In this document: one piece after another, positions 1 to 8,169 of the stretch
Layout of the letters: each line of letters begins with the position of its first letter
Numbering within the stretch: the first letter of the stretch is position 1
Origin: Asaia bogorensis_B
GTDB taxonomy: Bacteria > Pseudomonadota > Alphaproteobacteria > Acetobacterales > Acetobacteraceae
Length of the DNA stretch: 64,000 bases
Direction: 5' to 3' (one strand)
Assembly (NCBI RefSeq): GCF_900465315.1
Contig: NZ_UBIX01000005.1
Notes under the pieces: model-generated
Told to the model about the DNA's origin: nothing
Seen by the model: the letters and a program-made list of their open reading frames with translations, nothing else
The model's database searches: none
Translations under genes and position numbers: made by a program

Positions 1-1
1 C

Positions 2-241
2 GGTTGGGCAGGCTATGGCTGGGGCATGCCCGGTTGGGGCGGAGGCTGGGGTGGCCTTGGTCTCGGCCTTGCCACCGGTGCCGTCATCGGTGCCGCTGTG
101 ACGCAACCGTACTATACCCAGCAATATTACGCGCAGCCTTATGTGGCGGCCCCTTACACCTATGCCTGCGGAGGCTACGCCAATTGCGATCCACAGCAAG
201 GCTATGCTTATCCGGGTGATCCCTATGGCGGCGGATACTGA
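2..241 (+). CDS. C-terminal part of a Gly/Tyr-rich small protein (5' truncated)
   Basis: The frame is open from the window edge and ends in TGA at 239-241, so only the C-terminal 79 residues are seen. They are rich in Gly, Tyr, Trp, Pro and Gln: a glycine-zipper-like stretch (GLGLATGAVIGAAV) is followed by repeated YY/QPY motifs. Small envelope or surface-exposed proteins of Proteobacteria often look like this, but I cannot assign a family or function. The N-terminus, and so any signal peptide, lies outside the window. A strong terminator follows 25 bp downstream, supporting a real gene end. Confidence 0.7.
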   Translation, partial: GWAGYGWGMPGWGGGWGGLGLGLATGAVIGAAVTQPYYTQQYYAQPYVAAPYTYACGGYANCDPQQGYAYPGDPYGGGY

Positions 242-265
242 TCGCTTATGGTCTGATAACAATAC

Positions 266-298
266 AAAAAGGGCGGGGATCATCTCCCCGCCCTTTTT
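266..298 (+). terminator. Rho-independent terminator after the truncated first gene
   Basis: An A-run leads into a GC-rich hairpin (GGGCGGGGA / TCCCCGCCC, loop about 3 nt) followed by TTTTT. It suits termination of the upstream plus-strand gene. Confidence 0.9.
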
Positions 299-358
299 CA
301 TAGCCACATATTGCCTCAACCGAACGGATGTAAGGCTGTGCTGCTGCGAGAGTGGCGC

Positions 359-529
359 TTAGCGCATACGCCCTCTGCCAAAAACGAAGCTGAGGACGAA
401 GAGCACAAGGAAGATAAAGAACAGGATTTTGCCGATCGACGCGAAGTCGGCCGAAATACCGCCAAAGCCGAGAACACCGGCCAGGAGAGCGAGAATCAGA
501 AAGACGATAGTCCAGCGCAGCAGATCCAT
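359..529 (-). CDS. DUF1328 (UPF0391) small membrane protein
   Basis: A 56-residue protein with two hydrophobic helices separated by the short linker GFGGISADFASIGKILFF, which matches the DUF1328/UPF0391 pattern of tiny inner-membrane proteins. Family members are usually 50-60 residues. The frame could open at 574, but the ATG at 529 has a GGAG box 10 nt upstream and gives the family length. The molecular role of the family is unknown; in other bacteria members are often stress-responsive, which is family knowledge and not visible here. It is monocistronic and converges on the terminator at 266-298. Confidence 0.8.
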   Translation of the reverse strand: MDLLRWTIVFLILALLAGVLGFGGISADFASIGKILFFIFLVLFVLSFVFGRGRMR

Positions 530-759
530 GACGACAACTCCGTTTGGGAACATAACATAATCGTCATGATCCATGATGGGTCGTGAACGGACGAAAGCCT
601 TGCAGGTTCATCTGGTTCAAGGCTCGCCCTTGTATTTTAATCCGGAAAGACGTTTCTGATCTAACTCCCGCCCCGGCGCACCGGGTTCAGGGCACCATGT
701 CGATTTAATGAGATGACAGGCCCTCCGGCCAGCCTGACGAGATGACAGGAGACGACCCC

Positions 760-2793
760 ATGAGCACGTTCCGATCGCTTTACCGGCATGGCTTTGCCCG
801 TGTGGCGGCCTGTACCGTCCCTGTTCGTCTCGCTGATCCGCAGCATAATCTCGAGCAGATCGTCGCGCTGGTCTCACACTGCGCGAAAGAGGGAGCCGCA
901 CTCGCCGTCTTTCCGGAGATGTGCCTTTCCGGTTATGCAATCGATGATCTGAGGCAACAGGACGCCCTTCTTGATGGCGTTGTTCGTGCCCTCATGTCGC
1001 TTGCCGACCGGTCAAGCGACTGGAGCAGCCTTGTTGTTGTCGGAGCACCGCTGGTCCAGCGTGGGCGACTGTTCAACTGTGCGGTCGTTTTGCACCGCGG
1101 AAAGGTACTTGGCGTCGTCCCCAAGACCTACCTGCCCAATTACCGCGAATTCTACGACTCCAGACATTTCATCTCAGGCGCGGGTATTTTTCAGGAGACC
1201 ATCAGACTGGGTGGCCAGACCGTACCTTTTGGCACCGACCTCCTGTTCGAAGCCGATGACCTGCCTGATTTCACCCTTGGCATAGAGATCTGCGAGGATC
1301 TCTGGGTCCCCAGCCCGCCAAGCACCGCCATGGCCATGGCCGGCGCCACGGTAATCGGCAACCCGTCAGCCAGCACGATCACGATCGGCAAGTCGGAGGA
1401 CCGTCACCTTCTTTGCCGCGCCCAGTCGCAACGTGCCCTCTGCGCCTATGTCTACGCAGCAGCCGGTGCCGGTGAATCCACAACCGATGTCGCATGGGAC
1501 GGGCAGGTCTCGATTTATGAGGCTGGGCGCCTTCTTGGTGAATCGGCTCGCTTTCCAAAAACCGCTCAAGTGACGTTTGCTGATGTCGATCTCGATCTGC
1601 TGCGCCAGGAACGCATGCGTATGGGCAGTTTTCATGACTGCGCCCGGGCACAGGAGCATCGAAGCTGGCGGCGTATTGCCGTGACACTTGCCCCACCGCA
1701 GCATGATCTCGGTTTCCATCGCGACGTACCCCGCTTTCCCTTCGTGCCTGAAAACGAAGCGCGGCTTGATCAGGATTGCTATGAAGCCTGGACAATTCAG
1801 GTGCGCGCCCTCACCCAACGCCTCGAGACCAGCGGCGTTGAACGCGCCGTGATTGGCGTTTCAGGCGGTCTGGATTCGACACTCGCCCTGCTGGTGGCTG
1901 CACGAGCGGCGGATGAAATGGGCTGGGACCGCAATCGCATCCATGCCTACACCATGCCGGGCTTTGCCACTGGCAGCGTGAGCCTCTGCCTGGCCCATGA
2001 TCTGATGAAAGCCCTCGGGGTCGAGGCCCACGAACTCGACATACGCCCGACCGCCATGCAGATGCTTGGAACCATCGAGCATCCTTTTGCAGCGGGTGAG
2101 GCCGTGCATGACGTCACTTTTGAAAATGTGCAGGCTGGTCTGCGCACGGACTTCCTGTTCAGACTGGCAAACCAGTGCAATGGCATTGTGATTGGGACCG
2201 GTGATCTGTCAGAACTCGCGCTGGGTTGGTGTACCTATGGCGTTGGTGACCAGATGTCGCATTACAACGTCAATGCAGGCATGCCCAAGACGCTGATCCA
2301 GCATCTGATACGCTGGCTCGCGCAGCAACAGAATCTCGGGCCGGACATCGCCCCTGTTCTGGAGAGCATCGTATCGGCCGAGATCACCCCCGAACTTGTG
2401 CCAGCCGATGAAAAAGGTGTGCAGAAGACGGAAGAGAAGATCGGTCCTTATCCTCTTCAGGACTTCAATCTGTATTATACCCTTCGCTATGGCTTCCGGC
2501 CCAGCAAGATCCTCTTCCTCGCCGTGCAGGCGTGGGAGGACAAGGACCGCGGAGTCTGGCCGGCGCATTACCCTGTCGACCGCCGCATCGCTTACGATCC
2601 CGCAGAGATACGACACTGGCTTACGCTCTTCATTCGGCGTTTTTTCGCTTTTAGCCAGTTCAAGCGTTCGGCAATGCCAAATGGGCCCAAGTTGTCGTCC
2701 GGGGGTAGCTTGTCACCTCGAGGAGAGTGGCGCGCGCCCTCCGACGGGACAGCCGCAGCATGGCTGAGCGAAATCCAGGCCGTGGAATTCTAG
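760..2793 (+). CDS. nadE: Glutamine-dependent NAD+ synthetase
   Basis: A 677-residue two-domain enzyme that makes NAD+ from deamido-NAD+, ATP and glutamine in the cytosol. The N-terminal nitrilase-type glutaminase domain (about 10-300) shows the Glu-Lys-Cys triad at E53 (FPEM), K122 (PKTYLP) and C178 (EICED). The C-terminal synthetase domain (about 340-650) carries the PP-loop SGGLDST near residues 368-374. The frame opens at 742, but the ATG at 760 follows an ACAGGAGA box at good spacing. Length fits the long, glutamine-using bacterial form. It stands alone, and no terminator with a clear T-run follows. Confidence 0.95.
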   Translation: MSTFRSLYRHGFARVAACTVPVRLADPQHNLEQIVALVSHCAKEGAALAVFPEMCLSGYAIDDLRQQDALLDGVVRALMSLADRSSDWSSLVVVGAPLVQRGRLFNCAVVLHRGKVLGVVPKTYLPNYREFYDSRHFISGAGIFQETIRLGGQTVPFGTDLLFEADDLPDFTLGIEICEDLWVPSPPSTAMAMAGATVIGNPSASTITIGKSEDRHLLCRAQSQRALCAYVYAAAGAGESTTDVAWDGQVSIYEAGRLLGESARFPKTAQVTFADVDLDLLRQERMRMGSFHDCARAQEHRSWRRIAVTLAPPQHDLGFHRDVPRFPFVPENEARLDQDCYEAWTIQVRALTQRLETSGVERAVIGVSGGLDSTLALLVAARAADEMGWDRNRIHAYTMPGFATGSVSLCLAHDLMKALGVEAHELDIRPTAMQMLGTIEHPFAAGEAVHDVTFENVQAGLRTDFLFRLANQCNGIVIGTGDLSELALGWCTYGVGDQMSHYNVNAGMPKTLIQHLIRWLAQQQNLGPDIAPVLESIVSAEITPELVPADEKGVQKTEEKIGPYPLQDFNLYYTLRYGFRPSKILFLAVQAWEDKDRGVWPAHYPVDRRIAYDPAEIRHWLTLFIRRFFAFSQFKRSAMPNGPKLSSGGSLSPRGEWRAPSDGTAAAWLSEIQAVEF

Positions 2794-3478
2794 GGACAGG
2801 GCACGGTTTCTGCCATTCAGATGGCATTCATCGCCTGATAAGATGAGAATTATTTACTAAATCATCATATATCCTTCATCTCTCCTTGTAATAAGCGCTC
2901 CAGCAGAGCCGACTTGCGCACCGCACCGCACCGCACCTGCTGGGGAAATTTTCCCGGCAGAATCAGTATTTTACCAGCATCCCCCCTGCAAAAGGCAACG
3001 ATGCTGACGCCAGGAAATAGCTCATGTTTTTGTTGTAGAAACTCCAACTGAATTGTCAAAAATCTCGTTATTACTTTGATGCCCCGCGTCTGCGGCGAGT
3101 CATGTTTCGAAATAACAATCATTGCAAAGAATGTAATTATCACCACAAATTGATAAGATTTGCCAACCCAGAACACATAATTCATATAGAAAAACGCCGT
3201 TCAAAAAATCGCGATCATGTTTATTGATGTCAAATGATATCTGTTTGTGATATACCAATCCCAGGATATGGATTCATATCAGAGCCATGTCGAATGATGT
3301 CCAATACATTGGTTTTATTGACTCAGCGCGAAGGTTAAGACATTCATAAAAAAGTTGGTGTTCAATCCGGGTCTTGCCAGACGACACAGCCATGCCGCCT
3401 GCCGAGGCTTAAAGGGGCGGCCGGCATGTAACAGTAAACGTCTTTAAAGCCTCCAAAAACTAATAAGGAGAAGATCGC
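2794..3478. other. Long AT-rich intergenic region upstream of the RTX-like gene
   Basis: About 685 bp, visibly more AT-rich than its surroundings. It holds four copies of the pentamer CGCAC (2917-2936) and, nearer the 3' end, the related stretches TGATGTCAAATGATAT (about 3225-3240) and GAATGATGTCC (about 3292-3302), which could be regulator sites. A 106-codon minus-strand frame (2865-3185) lacks a ribosome-binding site and family resemblance, so I do not call it. The region probably carries the promoter and long leader of the gene at 3479. Confidence 0.5.
2917..2936. repeat. Pentanucleotide tandem repeat (CGCAC)x4
   Basis: Four perfect head-to-tail copies of CGCAC in an otherwise AT-rich intergenic region. 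It lies far upstream (about 540 bp) of the surface-protein gene at 3479. Confidence 0.85.
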
Positions 3479-4918
3479 ATGGCGATCGTAACGGTAGTTG
3501 GTTCGTCAGGGATGTCTATCCAGGTTACCGTCGAGGGAGCCCGGATGCAGACACTTGCTTCGAGCTACGCGACGCAAATCTTCAAGGCTTACGAGCAAGG
3601 TACCCTGACTGCGGTTGATCTCGTCAACGGATCGAATGCAGCACCCTCATCGAACAGCAGTGTCATCCAGGGCATCATCACGACGGGTGGTGCATTCTCG
3701 ATGCAGGGTAACTACTCCAATCTCGTCATTGGGTCGTTGGGCTCATCCCTTGAAAGCGCCACGCTCGATGTTCCGGTAGCACCACTCGCCGCACCGATCA
3801 CCGTCGATGGTACGGGCGTGACGTCGAGCAACCTCTCCGTTCTGGCCGGTAACACGGCCAATGTCAGCTTCTACGCCGGCAACTACAACGGCACTTTTGT
3901 TGCCACCATGGGCAACAACCTGTTCGATGCATCGGGCCATAAGGGTAACTGGACGATCGCAACAGGCGATGGTGATGACACAATCATCGCAGCCAATGGC
4001 GTCAACAACATCCGCGCCGGTGATGGCAAGAATGTCATTACTCTGGGATCGGGCGCCAATTTTGTTGCCTCTGAAGGTCAGGACACGATCACCGGCGTCG
4101 AGAACTCGTCCGATACAGTGACATTGCTCGGTGGCAATTCGATTGTCTCGCTCAAGTCCAACTCGCTCATCGTTGACTCCGCTCTGTCGGGCAGCCAGAT
4201 CTCGGTCGGCATCAACAGCACGGTGTTTGGCGGGACAGGCTCGACCGTCGATTTCACAGGCTCGACCGGTACGATTGTTGGCGCCATTGGCGACACCATC
4301 TCCGCTGCTGGTGACCTGCAGGTCTATCACGGCTGCGATCAGTCGATCAGCGTCTCCGGTGCCCTGCGCTTCATTTCTGGCACGGGTAACACCTCAATCA
4401 ATGCTGGTCTTGGCACAATTTGGGGTGCAAATGACCTGCACGCCAAGGTCAACACCAGCGGTCTCGCGCTGTTTACAGCGAACCAGCCCAGCACCACGGG
4501 CAGCCAGTACATCGACGCGTCCTCCTCCAAGGGCACACTCGAGGCCTGGACGGGTGCAGGCAGCAACACGGTTATTGGTACCTCGGGTTCCGACCACTTC
4601 GTGTTCGGCACGCAGTTCGAGAACTCCAATGGTGACAGCTTCGCAACCGTGACCGGTGGTGACGGCGCAGCCAATACCTTCGGTGTTCTGGCAGGTCATA
4701 ATGGCGGTGATATCACCATTACTGACTTCGGCAGTGCGGCTGGCAACATGTTCTTCATGTACAACTACAAGCCCGCTGACGCCGATCAGGCCGTGAAGAA
4801 CCTGCTTGCTACGGCAACTGTAGCCGGCGGCAACACCACGCTGCAGCTCGACAACAACATGAAGGTTACTTTCCTTGGCGTAAGCGACCTGAAGGCCTCG
4901 AATATCGTCATTAGCTAA
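3479..4918 (+). CDS. RTX-like secreted surface protein, probable type I secretion substrate
   Basis: 479 residues, rich in Gly, Ser, Thr, Asn and Asp, with one Cys and no N-terminal signal peptide. Residues about 160-220 contain imperfect calcium-binding RTX-like turns (GDGDDTI, AGDGKNVI, SEGQDTI), suggesting a beta-roll. The rest looks like beta-strand repeats. The C-terminus (about 440-479; TTLQLDNNMKVTFLGVSDL) resembles the serralysin-type secretion signal of type I exported proteins. The start has an excellent AAGGAGA box. No type I transporter genes lie nearby. A terminator follows, and the next gene is a glycosyltransferase. Surface adhesin or matrix protein is an inference; the exact role is unknown. 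Confidence 0.65.
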   Translation: MAIVTVVGSSGMSIQVTVEGARMQTLASSYATQIFKAYEQGTLTAVDLVNGSNAAPSSNSSVIQGIITTGGAFSMQGNYSNLVIGSLGSSLESATLDVPVAPLAAPITVDGTGVTSSNLSVLAGNTANVSFYAGNYNGTFVATMGNNLFDASGHKGNWTIATGDGDDTIIAANGVNNIRAGDGKNVITLGSGANFVASEGQDTITGVENSSDTVTLLGGNSIVSLKSNSLIVDSALSGSQISVGINSTVFGGTGSTVDFTGSTGTIVGAIGDTISAAGDLQVYHGCDQSISVSGALRFISGTGNTSINAGLGTIWGANDLHAKVNTSGLALFTANQPSTTGSQYIDASSSKGTLEAWTGAGSNTVIGTSGSDHFVFGTQFENSNGDSFATVTGGDGAANTFGVLAGHNGGDITITDFGSAAGNMFFMYNYKPADADQAVKNLLATATVAGGNTTLQLDNNMKVTFLGVSDLKASNIVIS

Positions 4919-4952
4919 TCGCAGATGACGATATTCTGACCCTGTTTGGCCA

Positions 4953-4985
4953 GAGGCCCGGTCCCAGGACCGGGCCTTTGTTTTT
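4953..4985 (+). terminator. Terminator after the RTX-like gene
   Basis: Hairpin AGGCCCGGTCC / GGACCGGGCCT followed by a T-rich tract. It separates the surface-protein gene from the glycosyltransferase, so the two are probably separate transcripts. Confidence 0.85.
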
Positions 4986-5038
4986 CCAGTCAGTCAGTTT
5001 CGTCTATAGACTGTTGAGGCCCTGATTTCCGGCCATCA

Positions 5039-7780
5039 ATGACCTCGTCTCTGAGTGAGTCTGTCTTGCACGAACAACCCGATACTAAGACACAATCTGG
5101 CTCCCATACCGCAGCAGCCCCCGATGATGTGATGCGCGCTTCTGCCTATCTGGCCACAACCCGGGCGGATTCATTGCAGGCCGAATTGCGTCTGGCCCAG
5201 CAGCAGCTCAGGTTGATGCGCCGCTCCCTGTCATGGCGCATTATGGAACCCTTGCGCTGGGTTCGTGCGCTCACTCTTGGCCGCCTGCCGCGCGGTGTCC
5301 CTTTGGCGCAGGCATGGGAACAATGGCAGGATTCATATCAAACCGAAGGCCTGCGCAGGGCAATAAGGCGCTTTATCGACGGAGGGCGGGTCAAACGCCG
5401 GCTCTCACGCCACAGTCATCAGGCTGGCGATCCGCTCTTTGTACCGACCCCGCGCCAGGAACAGATCATGCGGCGACCCGCCCCGCGTGCCGAGAAGTTC
5501 TTGCGCCCCCATTATCTGCTGATCGCTGATCTCGGGTTGCAGCAATGCACCAAGTACCGCGTCACGCAGAAAGCGGAACTGCTGAGGCAGCTTGGGTGGT
5601 CTGTACAGATCGTCGACTGGCAGGATAGTGGCGAGGCGATGTCAGCGCTGCAGGTCGCGACCCACGTTCTTTTTTATCGCGTGCCCGGTCTTACCTCGGT
5701 TCTGACCCTTATCAGCGAGGCGAAACGCCTGGGGTTACAGCCACGTTGGGAGATAGATGATCTCCTTTTCAGCAAGGCTCTCTATCGGCTGAATGGCAAT
5801 CTGAGCACTCTGGATTCTACTGAACGCCACGAGCTCTATCAGCTTGCCGATCTTTACCTGCTCGCCTTGCGCGCCTGTGGACGCGCCATGGCCTCAACCG
5901 AGGCTCTGGCGCGGGAAATGCGCAAGATCGGCATAGAAGATGTCCAGATCCTTGAGAATGCGCTCGACAGTCAGACACTTGATATTGCGAGCCGCATCCT
6001 TGCTGGCAGGACGCCCCGTGAGGATGGTCGCCTTGTTGTGTGCTACGGCTCGGGAAGTCGTGCTCATGATATGGATTTCCGGGTTGCTGAGGCTGGTCTG
6101 ATTGCCGCTATGCAGGCCGAGCCGCGCCTCGACCTGCTGCTGATTGGACCGCTCAGGATTTCTGCCAGCTTCGCTCAGTTCGGCTCCCGCGTCAGACGGG
6201 CCAACGAGCTCTCCTACCCGGCCTATCTGGAAGCCCTTGCCCAGGCCGATATCACTATAGCCCCTCTCGAAGAAACTGTTTTCAACGACTGCAAGAGCAA
6301 CATCAAGTTCCTTGAGGCGGCCGTTCTCTCCCTGCCTTCCATCTGTTCGCCAACCGATACCTACCGGCGTGTTATCAGAACCGATGAAAACGGCATCCTG
6401 GCACGCAGTGCGGAAGAATGGCGCGATGCACTGCTTACTCTGGCGCATGATCCCGCCCTGCGTGATCGCATGGGCAAAAAAGCAAGGGAAACCGCGCTTG
6501 ATCTCTATGCTCCAGAGCAGGTCGCGCTTCAGCAGGCGGCACCGATTTTTGGGCGGCCACCGTCATTCGGGCACAAAGCGCCCCGCATCCTTCAGGTGAA
6601 TGTTTTCATGGCCCCGCGGTCGTTCGGGGGCGCCACGATTGTTGTAGAAGCCCTCTTGGGGCCACTTGCCCGGGCAGGGTTTGAAAACAGTGTCATGACC
6701 ACCCGGCCTGTCTTTCAGGATCTGCCCGATGGTGCCCTGCGCTACCGTGTTCTCGATACTGACGTTTTTTCAGTCGTGGCGGGACGTAATGCGTCGACAG
6801 ACAACGTCACCGTGGCGCGTCAGCTTCAGCGCTGGATCGACGCGTGGGACGTCGACCTCGTCCATTTTCATGCCATTCAGGAATTGGGCACGGGCATGGC
6901 ACGCGCCTGCCAGCAGCGCGGCATACCCTACGTAATCAGCCTTCATGACTGCTGGTGGCTGTCGGATAATCTGTTCATCACACGCGACGATGGTCAGTAT
7001 CATCTTGAGAGCGACGATGTGCCACTGGCTCCCGGTGAATCCACGCGAGCCACCTATCTGAACGAGCGACGCAAGGTCATGCGTCAGGCTCTCGCAGGTG
7101 CAGCGGCCATTCTGAGCCCCTCGGAGGAACACAAGAGCCTCTATGTGCGCAATGGCGTTCCCGCCGAGCGCATCACGATCAATCGAAACGGGTTTACCTG
7201 GCCCTCCCGCCCGAAAAAGCGACGCGAACCAGGCACAAGGCTGCGTTTCGGATTTGTAGGGGGAATCGGTTTCGTCAAGGGTTTCGAGCTGATCCGCAAG
7301 GCGTTCGAGAAAATGGATCGCAACGACTGGGAGCTGGTTCTCGTCGATAACACGCTCAATCTCGGCTTCCCCTCAATCGACACCTCGGAATGGCTGGTCA
7401 AAGGCACGATCAAGACCGTTCCTGCCTATAATCAGGCCGGCCTGGATGATTTCTACGATCAGGTGGATGTGCTGCTCTTCCCATCGCAGTGGCGTGAAAG
7501 CTACGGGCTGACCGTGCGCGAGGCTCTCTCGCGTGACGTGTGGGTCATCTCCACCGCCCCCGGAGGCCAGGCCGAGGAAATCGAGGATGGCGTGAATGGC
7601 TCGCTTATCCCGATCATCAACGATCCTGCCCCACTTCTGGCTGCTGTCGAGGCCATTCTCGACCAAAAGGATCGCTTCGATCATTATGTGAACCCGAACA
7701 AGGCGAGTCTGCCCAATTATGACGATCAGGCTGCGGAGCTCGCCGCCCTGTATAACTCCCTGCTCAAGCGCTCAGCCTGA
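5039..7780 (+). CDS. Two-domain glycosyltransferase (tandem GT4-like modules)
   Basis: 913 residues. Residues about 40-62 form a Gln/Leu-rich coiled coil, followed by SWRIMEPLRW, a linker seen in polysaccharide glycosyltransferases. A first GT-B-like module spans about 158-500 and contains KSNIKFLEAA, typical of its C-terminal half. A second module spans about 515-910; it has GGATIVVEAL, the HFHAIQE acceptor-side motif and a canonical EX7E retaining motif at E820/E828 (ESYGLTVRE). It probably uses nucleotide sugars to build a surface glycan or glycosylate a protein. No signal peptide or transmembrane segments are seen. The ATG at 5039 has a weak ribosome site. It sits directly after the RTX-like protein gene. 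Confidence 0.8.
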   Translation: MTSSLSESVLHEQPDTKTQSGSHTAAAPDDVMRASAYLATTRADSLQAELRLAQQQLRLMRRSLSWRIMEPLRWVRALTLGRLPRGVPLAQAWEQWQDSYQTEGLRRAIRRFIDGGRVKRRLSRHSHQAGDPLFVPTPRQEQIMRRPAPRAEKFLRPHYLLIADLGLQQCTKYRVTQKAELLRQLGWSVQIVDWQDSGEAMSALQVATHVLFYRVPGLTSVLTLISEAKRLGLQPRWEIDDLLFSKALYRLNGNLSTLDSTERHELYQLADLYLLALRACGRAMASTEALAREMRKIGIEDVQILENALDSQTLDIASRILAGRTPREDGRLVVCYGSGSRAHDMDFRVAEAGLIAAMQAEPRLDLLLIGPLRISASFAQFGSRVRRANELSYPAYLEALAQADITIAPLEETVFNDCKSNIKFLEAAVLSLPSICSPTDTYRRVIRTDENGILARSAEEWRDALLTLAHDPALRDRMGKKARETALDLYAPEQVALQQAAPIFGRPPSFGHKAPRILQVNVFMAPRSFGGATIVVEALLGPLARAGFENSVMTTRPVFQDLPDGALRYRVLDTDVFSVVAGRNASTDNVTVARQLQRWIDAWDVDLVHFHAIQELGTGMARACQQRGIPYVISLHDCWWLSDNLFITRDDGQYHLESDDVPLAPGESTRATYLNERRKVMRQALAGAAAILSPSEEHKSLYVRNGVPAERITINRNGFTWPSRPKKRREPGTRLRFGFVGGIGFVKGFELIRKAFEKMDRNDWELVLVDNTLNLGFPSIDTSEWLVKGTIKTVPAYNQAGLDDFYDQVDVLLFPSQWRESYGLTVREALSRDVWVISTAPGGQAEEIEDGVNGSLIPIINDPAPLLAAVEAILDQKDRFDHYVNPNKASLPNYDDQAAELAALYNSLLKRSA

Positions 7781-8169
7781 CAAAGCCCTGCATAGGTCCG
7801 CTCAGTAAAATGCCCCCCTGCCAGATCCGGCAGGGGTTTTTTATGCTTGCAACCCTGCGAAGCGGGCCTGAGGCGCGATGTTGCTCTCAGGAGTGATCGG
7901 CTGTGCGGCATGCATGGCGGTGAAAGAGCGACGGCCCGTAATCATCGGCACCACCTTGCCAGTGGAGAGAAGGCGTCCTGACCTACCCTCGTGGCAGCAG
8001 AGCCAAAGCGATGGGTGCGTGCGGAGCGGAAAATTCAGTCGCTGCGCGGCGCACCCGTAGCGCTCATCTCATACGGCTCCTTGCCATATGACCCGTGTTC
8101 CGTCCTGCTTGCGAAGGACGGAAACTGTCTTACCCGGCAATCATGATACCGGGTAAGAAGGTCGGCACC
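7781..8169. other. Intergenic region between convergent genes
   Basis: Besides the terminator at 7813-7842 it contains two hairpins near the end of the minus-strand dehydrogenase gene: TCCGTCC/GGACGGA (8099-8105 with 8116-8122) and CTTACCCGG/CCGGGTAAG (8129-8137 with 8149-8157). Neither has a clear T-run on the minus strand, but they may form the 3' end of that transcript. I see no convincing gene in the rest. Confidence 0.5.
7813..7842 (+). terminator. Terminator after the two-domain glycosyltransferase
   Basis: Hairpin CCCCTGCC / GGCAGGGG with a short loop, directly followed by TTTTTT. Confidence 0.9.

Noticed and set aside
2865..3185. 106-codon minus-strand frame in the AT-rich intergenic region
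   Set aside because: No ribosome-binding site, no family resemblance, and random-looking composition, though its N-terminus is hydrophobic.
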